This document shows, piece after piece, positions 58,132-64,000 of a DNA stretch of 64,000 bases. Source of the stretch: Dyadobacter sp. CY323 (GTDB lineage Bacteria > Bacteroidota > Bacteroidia > Cytophagales > Spirosomataceae); NCBI RefSeq assembly GCF_021390245.1, contig NZ_JAJUXH010000004.1, positions 366,417-430,416 of the forward strand. Reading direction: 5' to 3'. Below the pieces are notes generated by a model. It saw only the letters and a program-made list of their open reading frames with translations. It was not told the DNA's origin and did no database searches. Made by a program: the position numbers and the translations under genes. Within the stretch, counting starts at the first letter, position 1; every line of letters starts with the position of its first letter.

Positions 58132-60024
58132 ATGATTACAAATGAAGTTGTTTTTAAACACCTAAGTGAGGGTGTGCTCGTACTGGATACGTCCGGGAGA
58201 ATCGTCTCCTCAAACCCTGCCGCTTGCGATATCACTGGTTACAGCGAAGATGACATCAAGGGGAAGCCTTTTCACACATTGGGCAGCGGGGATGGGGACT
58301 TGTTCCAATATCAATATGAGCGCGATCAGGCTTTACAGCATCAAAAACTCGTGGTTGAAGGCTGGAAGGTCAAGCAGAACGGCCATAAGTTCTGGTGTGA
58401 AACCTGCTACGCTCCCATTTTTGACGAGGGGAGGCATGGAGGTTTTTGCGTAGTGCTCCGTGATATTTCGGAACGAAAGCAAATGCAAATCGAGCTGTTG
58501 GCGAGTGAAGAGCGGTACCGGCTGATGGTAGAAGCGGTCAAGGATTACTCGATCTTTATGTTGGACCCACAAGGACATATAATCACATGGAATGACGGAG
58601 GAGGGCTGATCCAGGGGTATTCAGAAAGCGAGGTGATAGGGAAACATTTTTCCATGTTCTATACTGCCACCGACCTGATTGAAAAAAAGCCGGAGCGTGA
58701 GCTTGACATAGCCAGGGATACTGGCGTATACCGGGAGGAAGGTTGGCGGGTCAAAAAGGGCGGCTCGCTGTTTTGGGCCAGCGTGGTACTGACCGCTCTT
58801 TTCAATGATCAGAATAAACTGATTGGGTACTCGAAAGTGACAATGGATTTGACTGGCCGCTTGCAACATGAGGAGAGCCTTCGGCTAAGTGAGGCCCGCT
58901 ACCGGTCACTGGTCGAACAGGTTGGCGATTATGGGATTTTCATACTGGATACCAAGGGGCGGATCGGTAGTTGGAATGAAGGGGCCAAACGTATCAAGGG
59001 TTATACTGCCCAAGAGGTGATCGGCAAGTATTTCTCGATATTTTACCCGGAAGAAGACATCCTGAGCGGAAAACCGGCCCGCGAACTACGAATCGCCCGG
59101 GCGACGGGAAAATATGAGGAAGAAGGCTGGCGTCTGCGTAAGGACGGTAGCCGCTTTTGGGCCAACATCGTCATTACTGCCGTCTATGACGCGGAACACC
59201 TGCTGACAGGCTTTTCAAAAGTAACCAGGGATTTAACGGAGCGCAAATTAGCGGAGCAAAGCTTGCAGGCGCGCTCGGATGAATACCGTCAGCTTGTGCA
59301 GGAGTTAATGAACACCAACAACGCTCTATCGGCTGTCAACCAGGAGCTCGAAGAGTTCACGGCCATTGTTTCCCATGACTTGAAAGAGCCTGTCAGGTCT
59401 GTAAAAAGTTACTTGCACCTGATCGAGCAGCAGATCGCTCAGCAAAAGTATGAGCTGATCAGTAACAGCGTTGTTAAAAGTATAAAGGGCACCCAGCGGA
59501 TGCAGGAACTGATTGATAACCTTTTAAGGTATTCGCAGGTTAGCAAGACAGATTTAAGGCGTGAGAAACTTGACCTGGACGATGTCTTGACCGAAGCACT
59601 ACAGAACCTGGACGATGCGATTAAAAAAAGCGGGGCCCAAATAAGTAAAGATATAACAACTCGGGGTTTGTTTGGTGACAGGGTGCAACTTGCACAGCTG
59701 TTCCAAAACCTTTTGGCAAATGCTCTTAAATTCACAGACGGAAAAGCGCCTGAGGTGTCGATCCGGTCGTGGACAGAAAGCGGCGAGATCCGTATTGTGG
59801 TGAGTGATAACGGGATCGGGATTGCCCAGCAGCATCTTGAAAAGGTGTTTGGTGTTTTCAAAAAGTTGCATTTTGCCAGCCAGTATCCAGGGACGGGCAT
59901 GGGTCTGGCGATTTGTAAAAAAGTGGTCGAGCGCCATAATGGAAGGATATGGGCCGAGTCGCCGCCCGGGCAAGGAGCGAGCTTTCATATAACGGTACCA
60001 TTTAACGAGCCTAACACAGTATAA
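58132..60024 (+). CDS. Three-PAS soluble sensor histidine kinase
   Basis: A protein of 630 residues from ATG 58132 (MITNEVVFKHLSEGVLVLDT); the frame runs further upstream but from a TTG, and the PAS domain starts right here. Three PAS domains follow (residues about 10-115, 135-250, 260-375), two of them near repeats (SIFMLDPQGHIITWNDGGGL and GIFILDTKGRIGSWNEGAKR). The phospho-His is in FTAIVSHDLKEPVRSVKSYL, and the HATPase reads NLLANALKFTDG, then DNGIGIAQQHLEKVFGVFKK. It lacks membrane segments. The cognate receiver begins 11 bases after its stop. Confidence 0.92.
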   Translation: MITNEVVFKHLSEGVLVLDTSGRIVSSNPAACDITGYSEDDIKGKPFHTLGSGDGDLFQYQYERDQALQHQKLVVEGWKVKQNGHKFWCETCYAPIFDEGRHGGFCVVLRDISERKQMQIELLASEERYRLMVEAVKDYSIFMLDPQGHIITWNDGGGLIQGYSESEVIGKHFSMFYTATDLIEKKPERELDIARDTGVYREEGWRVKKGGSLFWASVVLTALFNDQNKLIGYSKVTMDLTGRLQHEESLRLSEARYRSLVEQVGDYGIFILDTKGRIGSWNEGAKRIKGYTAQEVIGKYFSIFYPEEDILSGKPARELRIARATGKYEEEGWRLRKDGSRFWANIVITAVYDAEHLLTGFSKVTRDLTERKLAEQSLQARSDEYRQLVQELMNTNNALSAVNQELEEFTAIVSHDLKEPVRSVKSYLHLIEQQIAQQKYELISNSVVKSIKGTQRMQELIDNLLRYSQVSKTDLRREKLDLDDVLTEALQNLDDAIKKSGAQISKDITTRGLFGDRVQLAQLFQNLLANALKFTDGKAPEVSIRSWTESGEIRIVVSDNGIGIAQQHLEKVFGVFKKLHFASQYPGTGMGLAICKKVVERHNGRIWAESPPGQGASFHITVPFNEPNTV

Positions 60025-60035
60025 AAGAAGAGAAC

Positions 60036-60434
60036 ATGATACATCTGGCCATCGTTGAAAATGATGAGGACGAGCGTTTCTTCATGAAAGAGGCATTCGG
60101 GGCTAGCAGCAGTTTTCAAATCGTTGGGGAGTTTGGCAATGGTGACCATCTGCTGGAATGGCTGGAAAACATGCCCCAGCAGCAACCCCAATTGATTGTG
60201 ACAGATCTGAACATGCCAGGCAAAAACGGGTATGACATCATCGCCGAAATGCATGAGAGGCGGCCGCAGATCAGGGTCATTGCCACTTCGACATCCTCTA
60301 TTTCTGCCACACGGGAAAGGTGCCTGCGCTTGGGCGCACGTGAATTCCTTATTAAACCTGATGTGTTTACAGAGTATGAAGGGTTTGTCAGCCAGGTATT
60401 GGATATGGTGGGACCAGAGCTAGCGGAAAGCTGA
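60036..60434 (+). CDS. Single-domain response regulator, partner of the three-PAS kinase
   Basis: A 132-residue receiver directly downstream of the kinase in the same operon. Acidic pocket (VENDEDERFFMKEAF), phospho-Asp (LIVTDLNMPGKNGYDIIAEM), Thr/Ser (IATSTSS) and Lys (FLIKPDV) are present. There is no output domain. The arrangement kinase plus receiver is typical of Bacteroidetes phosphorelays. Confidence 0.9.
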   Translation: MIHLAIVENDEDERFFMKEAFGASSSFQIVGEFGNGDHLLEWLENMPQQQPQLIVTDLNMPGKNGYDIIAEMHERRPQIRVIATSTSSISATRERCLRLGAREFLIKPDVFTEYEGFVSQVLDMVGPELAES

Positions 60435-60732
60435 ACCACGACGGTTTTTTAGTGCTTGTAACAGAACGCAGGGCTGTTGCAAGCCTCTGGTACTTACCAT
60501 AATTCTATCAGTGCTTTACCACGGGTGGCGTTTTCCTAACTTACTCGTACCTGTGAGCCCTAGTTCTTGGTAAACAGTAAATGCGCTTATTGATAAGTAA
60601 ATAGATGGATATATGCACCTGAACTAATACAAATATAAATCTGTATCAGTCGGTACTCCGCCGATATCAAGAAGGACCGGACTGCCGACGCACCTGCTGT
60701 GTAAGGAGGCGAGACATCTAAATAATGGTACA
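60435..60732. other. Intergenic stretch with an IS1182-like terminal repeat
   Basis: GGGCTGTTGCAAG near 60474 resembles the outer end of the IS1182-type element (GGCTGTTGCA). Nothing else was recognised. Confidence 0.4.
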
Positions 60733-61263
60733 ATGCAGGTTAGATTTACCTACCGGGGCAATACTTTGGATAAGACAGAAGAATACGATTATAAAAATCG
60801 CCTTGTGGTTGGCCACCAATATTTTTCACGAATGATAGAAGACTTTCGCAAATAGTGGACATGGTACAGGATGGCAATAATCACGACGGTGCTGGTTTGA
60901 CCAAGCACGTTTATGAATATGACCAGCATGGCAATGTCAGGATGATAACCACACTTACCCGGCGTGACGGAACAAGCCGTTTACTAGTACGCTGCAAGTG
61001 CAGTATGACGACTATGATGATAAAATTAATTCAGACCCTGCATTTGTCTTCTACCCTTTTGTGGAAGGAACAGTTATCCAAAAAACAACCCCGGCAAAAT
61101 TACCATTCGCGATTCAAAAACGCAGTCGGTGCTTTCAGTTCAAACAAACAAATTTATATACGACAATCAAGGATTTGTTTTACAAAAGTCGCAGCGATAT
61201 TCAGGGTCAGAGGTGAATAGAGATGTTCTTCTGGATTATCACTACATATTTGGGAACCATTGA
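60733..61263 (+). pseudogene. Multiply frameshifted YD-like/lipoprotein-type gene
   Basis: Continuous protein-like text jumps among the three plus frames. It reads MQVRFTYRGNTLDKTEEYDY, then (shifted) FTNDRRLSQIVDMVQDGNNH and HVYEYDQHGNVRMITTLTRR, then (shifted) LQVQYDDYDDKINSDPAFVF, then (shifted) NNPGKITIRDSKTQSVLSVQ, then GFVLQKSQRYSGSEVNRDVL and TGA. The Y-x-Y-D-x-x-G-x-V pattern recalls YD-type or DUF4595-like surface lipoproteins of Bacteroidetes. At least three frameshifts make it non-functional; the signal peptide is missing. Confidence 0.7.
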
Positions 61264-61409
61264 CATCTTGAAGGCTTCGCGTAACAATGAGAGAATTGTC
61301 TGTGCCACCACACCCGTTGACTTTAAATTGTTGAGCACTGCCACGGATGGCGATATGTCAGTGTTTATTAGTTCCAACAACCGGAAGGGTGATGTGCCTC
61401 CGTTGCAAG

Positions 61410-61760
61410 GCCTTTCATGCGTTTCCCGGCTGTCGTTTGTTGGCGGAGATAAGCACGCTGGTATTCTTCCTCATAGATCGTCTTTACAATTCTCTTCGTG
61501 CCAGCCTTCGGAATACATTTCTGTTTTAATGGGCATGTTGCGCAGTCACTCCTGGTAGTCCAATATGCCTTTAATGGCTTACCTTCTGTGCTGTACTCGA
61601 GGGACCGGAACGGTAACTTTTCCCATTAGGACAAGTGTAGGAATCTGTCTCCTTATTGTAATCAAAGCCGTCCACCTTCGGTCTGAACTTTCCGAAGACC
61701 GGTTTGGCGCTTGCGAGCGACTTCTGAAAGCTCACGTTAGACCCCCATTAAAAGATGAAT
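61410..61760 (-). mobile_element. IS1182-like transposase fragment
   Basis: The minus strand reads FRPKVDGFDYNKETDSYTCP, then NGKSYRS, and in another frame LEYSTEGKPLKAYWTTRSDC, then ATCPLKQKCIPKAGTKRIVK and AYLRQQTTAGKRM. The middle zinc-ligand-like C-x-x-C region and its order match IS1182-type transposases. N- and C-terminal parts are missing. An IS1182-type end (GAGTTGTGCAACAGCC) is at 61822-61837, followed by ACGGAGGT. Confidence 0.7.
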
Positions 61761-61881
61761 CGAAAGATCCTACTTGGAAACCGATTGGATAACGCCAATC
61801 TTAGGACGCAAAAATTAAAATGAGTTGTGCAACAGCCACGGAGGTTTAGTGAGACCAATTTTGAAAACAAACGGTTCTGGG

Positions 61882-62247
61882 CTATTGCCACATCTTAGTT
61901 CCATACAAGATCTTTAATTCAACGCGATTTTTTGTATAATCTTCAAACGCTTTCGGGTCTTCAAGATTTAGCTTCGCTCCGTTACAGTAATGTTGATGTA
62001 TGTTCGTGGAATTAAAAAGTGAATTTTGCACCTCAATGATGTTTTCGTCTTTATAATTATACAAAACAATACCATTGATCTCAGGGCCACCTGAAAACTG
62101 CTTAAACTCTTCATTAAGCCATTTTAAGTTTTTTACAGGATCTGCCACGCCACATACACTGTCCTTTTCTACTCCTTCAACTGGATCTTCGGTAGTGCAA
62201 TTTGTTGCAACAAATAAGATGCTGATTAATAAAATCAATATTTTCAT
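61882..62247 (-). CDS. Small lipoprotein of unknown function
   Basis: A protein of about 121 residues starting at ATG 62245-62247 (MKILILLISILFVATNCTTE), with a lipobox and lipidated Cys. An ATG seven codons earlier is possible. The rest is soluble, with three further cysteines, and is of unknown family (PEINGIVLYNYKDENIIEVQ). An IS3 element is inserted 29 bases upstream of the ATG, so the native promoter has probably been separated from the gene; it may now be silent or driven from the IS. Confidence 0.65.
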   Translation of the reverse strand: MKILILLISILFVATNCTTEDPVEGVEKDSVCGVADPVKNLKWLNEEFKQFSGGPEINGIVLYNYKDENIIEVQNSLFNSTNIHQHYCNGAKLNLEDPKAFEDYTKNRVELKILYGTKMWQ

Positions 62248-62337
62248 TTTAGATAGATAGTTGATCATAAGAGATTTGACGTGGTTCCGTTTTGGTTTAC
62301 ACTTCTTGCTGGTTAGTAATTGATTTTAGTTTTCTTT

Positions 62338-63219
62338 TCAACCAGTTTTTCGATAGTAATCAGCCTCAAAAGCTGCGGGATTATGGTAGTTCAAAGATGA
62401 ATGTAACCGCCTAGTATTGTAATAACCGTCAATGTATTCAAACAGTACGGATCGTAAAGCCACAAGGTTACTGTAGCCTCCTTTCGGGATTTCCAATTCG
62501 GCCTTCAATCGACTCCATAGAGACTCTGCCCATGCGTTATCATAGGGGTCGTTAGCGCGGGACATACTTTGTCTCAACTTGAAAGTTTTTACGAGCAGCT
62601 TCATTCTGCGTGACAGATATTGACCCCCGCGGTCAGAATGAATTATTAGGCCTGGCTTAATTCCTCTCCTTAATAGCGCTTTTTCTAATGGCTCCCTCAC
62701 CAACTTTTCCTGCATGTTCTCATCAATCTTCCAACCGACGATCTGACGGGAAAAAAGGTCCATCCAGATACACAAATACGCCCATTTTCCGCCCTTTAAT
62801 GGCATGTAAGTAATATCCGACACCCACACTGCATTAGGGCGATCTGGCTTTGGCTGATCAAGCAACAGATTATCGCAAATCCGTTTGCCGTGCCTACTGT
62901 CAGTAGTCCTTGGAATGAATCTGGGAGGCTGGATTGCTCTTAAACCCTCTTTTCGCATGATCTCGACCACCTTTCGACGTCCGATTCTGATGCCCTTTTG
63001 CTTTAAAGATTCCTTGATTCGTCGACTTCCGTAGCGTTTCATGTTCCGGATAAATTCGATCCGAACTTCATGCTTTGGACGGTTGTATTTCTTGTCCGCG
63101 TTATGACTTTTTCCACGCCTGTATCGGTAGTAGGCAGTTCTGCCGCCGGGCGGCCCCGTGACGTCAAATAATAGACACAGGTGGCTTACTTTATTAGTCT
63201 TTGACAGGCTGGAAATCAA
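62338..63219 (-). CDS. IS3-family OrfB integrase-type transposase
   Basis: A frame of 293 residues from its first ATG; the natural protein is probably an OrfAB fusion made by frameshifting. An HTH_21-like region (RRIKESLKQKGIRIGRRKVV) precedes the DDE core: WVSDITYMPL, IIHSDRGGQYLSRRM and DNAWAESLWSRLKAEL, all intact. It carries a five-residue insert GPPGG (HLCLLFDVT-GPPGG-RTAYY) encoded by the 15-bp GC-rich sequence at 63143-63157. Confidence 0.92.
   Translation of the reverse strand: MISSLSKTNKVSHLCLLFDVTGPPGGRTAYYRYRRGKSHNADKKYNRPKHEVRIEFIRNMKRYGSRRIKESLKQKGIRIGRRKVVEIMRKEGLRAIQPPRFIPRTTDSRHGKRICDNLLLDQPKPDRPNAVWVSDITYMPLKGGKWAYLCIWMDLFSRQIVGWKIDENMQEKLVREPLEKALLRRGIKPGLIIHSDRGGQYLSRRMKLLVKTFKLRQSMSRANDPYDNAWAESLWSRLKAELEIPKGGYSNLVALRSVLFEYIDGYYNTRRLHSSLNYHNPAAFEADYYRKTG
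63143..63157 (+). repeat. 15-bp GC-rich palindromic insert, copy 3
   Basis: CCGCCGGGCGGCCCC on the plus strand, read as GGGGCCGCCCGGCGG on the coding strand of OrfB. Removing it restores a normal OrfB sequence (DVTRTAYYRYRRG). Confidence 0.75.
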
Positions 63220-63233
63220 ATCATAGACGTCTC

Positions 63234-63545
63234 TCAGTCGGACTTGCTGAAGAGACCTAACGCCTTTTTTAGGATCTCACGGTCGGTTTTCAAGCGTTCG
63301 TTCTCAGCCCTTAATCTTGCGTTCTCAGCCGCAAGCTTTCCCGACTTACTGCTTTCACTATCGTCCGTTTTCGTTTTTGTCTTCATCGTCGCCATGCTTT
63401 TCCAACGATAGAGAAGATTTTCCGCAATTCCAAAACTCTGGGAAAGTTCTCTGGCACTCCTGCCAGACATCAGCATCGTAATCAGTTCTTGCTTAAAATC
63501 AGCATCATAACTTCTTCGGGATCTTTCCGCAGTTCGGTTTTCCAT
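63234..63545 (-). CDS. IS3-family OrfA
   Basis: A 103-residue OrfA: helix-turn-helix (SAREL-like region with SFGIAENLLYRWK) and a C-terminal leucine-zipper-like helix (ENARLRAENERLKTDREILK) ending KKALGLFSKSD. It lacks the five-residue insert found in the copy at 46759. The A-run near its end precedes OrfB in the -1 frame. Confidence 0.92.
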   Translation of the reverse strand: MENRTAERSRRSYDADFKQELITMLMSGRSARELSQSFGIAENLLYRWKSMATMKTKTKTDDSESSKSGKLAAENARLRAENERLKTDREILKKALGLFSKSD

Positions 63546-63594
63546 TGCACTTCATGTTGTGCAAGAATGTGTGCCGCTTTTTGGAGCCACCTCA

Positions 63595-64000
63595 ATTTAC
63601 CAAGTTTTATAATAGGACAGAGGACCGATGCAACTAGTTGTATTAAAGTATAGTTTATTATACTATTACTGATGCGGCTATCGAAAAGGATTTAAAGCCA
63701 AAGTGTAATACAGAAAATGTCCCATTTACTCGGCACAGCGCAGATTCGGAACACAATAGGAAAAGTGCGGTCTTCTTGCACAAAACCAAGAAGTTTCAGA
63801 ATCTGTCAATCTCACAAAACCCTCTATGCTTGATACTAAGAGTACTTTGGCCGTGTCGGTACTCGCAATACGTCAGATTTCGGACGTTTTGAGAAACAAT
63901 CTCACAATTCTCTGTGTATGATCAGTAGTTCAGCACTTTATCTTTTTGCATGCCCCACCCGTCTAATGTCTGCGAATTAATTCAGGGTCACTTTCTCCTT
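63595..64000. other. Terminal stretch, no gene recognised
   Basis: About 400 bases to the right window edge. No protein-like frame and no known repeat was seen; it could be the upstream region of a gene beyond the edge. Confidence 0.45.

Larger units (their letters stand above)
62277..63594 (-). mobile_element. Complete IS3-family element with 3-bp target duplication
   Basis: A 1318-bp element transcribed on the minus strand. The ends are TGACGTGGTTCC at 62277-62288 and, inverted, TGAGGTGGCTCC ending at 63594. The bases ATT flank both ends (62274-62276 and 63595-63597), the 3-bp duplication typical of IS3. OrfA and OrfB are present, with an A-run (CTAAAAAAGGCG) near the end of OrfA suited to the usual -1 frameshift. 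It looks potentially active. Confidence 0.88.

Noticed and set aside
46710..63594. Composite transposon formed by the two IS3 copies
   Set aside because: The copies are in opposite orientation, but the left one is truncated and the 15-kb interval contains ordinary signalling genes; no outer target duplication links them.
1..64000. CRISPR arrays, tRNA or rRNA genes
   Set aside because: No regularly spaced repeats, tRNA-like cloverleaf or rRNA segments were recognised; a dedicated tRNA search would be needed to be certain.

Overview
The window looks like a chromosomal segment of a Bacteroidetes bacterium, most likely of the Cytophagales (Dyadobacter/Spirosoma-like). The support is a SusC/SusD pair with a FecI/FecR regulator pair, Bacteroides-type mobilization genes, many single-domain response regulators with multi-PAS kinases, a promoter of the form TTTG-N19-TAnnTTTG, and moderate GC content with little use of Shine-Dalgarno sites. 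No rRNA, tRNA or CRISPR array was recognised. The genus is an inference from gene content.

Layout. 1-4450: small accessory genes mostly on the minus strand (TerB-like partial gene, TfoX-like, FG-GAP repeat protein, YdeI/DUF1905, DUF4385, a decayed glyoxalase-like gene, two unknowns). 4579-9333: a mobilization module (primase-like protein, MobC-like accessory protein, relaxase, TraG-like coupling protein). 9528-12458: a GNAT acetyltransferase translationally coupled to a membrane LuxR-type regulator, then an unknown gene preceded by two tandem dyads TACGC-N6-GCGTA. 12565-13620: gene debris (frameshifted umuC, tail of umuD, IS630-like remnant). 13621-20498: an SOS-type mutagenesis cassette: an XRE/S24 LexA-like repressor diverging from imuA-imuB-dnaE2 plus a small unknown gene; an 11-bp perfect inverted repeat overlaps or abuts both start codons.

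20500-21600 holds dispersed repeats and a broken response regulator. 21678-34837 is a nutrient-uptake and oxidoreductase locus: ECF sigma, anti-sigma FecR, SusC, SusD, a Tat-exported double FAD oxidoreductase, a HEAT-like protein with an FMN-attachment-like motif, and a second exported FAD oxidoreductase. 34840-41200 is dense in insertion-sequence wreckage (IS630, IS3, IS66), including a sensor-kinase N-terminus cut off by an IS3 end, plus two envelope genes. 41785-46270 is a possible cold/membrane-fluidity cluster: two desaturases, a cold-shock protein and its frameshifted twin with matching terminators. 46710-50483 is a mosaic of IS3, a fasciclin fragment, a polysaccharide deacetylase and an IS1182-type element with a visible 8-bp target duplication. 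50787-60434 is a signalling region: a 1010-residue receiver/PAS kinase with partner regulator, a 3-PAS kinase with partner regulator, further intact and broken receivers, and a GT87-like glycosyltransferase. 60435-64000 is again decayed DNA, ending in an intact-looking IS3 element with a 3-bp target duplication.

The strongest leads are: the LexA-like repressor/inverted-repeat control of the error-prone polymerase cassette beside a dead umuDC; a 15-bp GC-rich palindromic sequence inserted in frame three times in IS3 transposase genes; the FecIR-SusCD-FAD oxidoreductase locus; and the tandem TACGC dyads. Everything here was read by eye from the sequence; no database search was possible.
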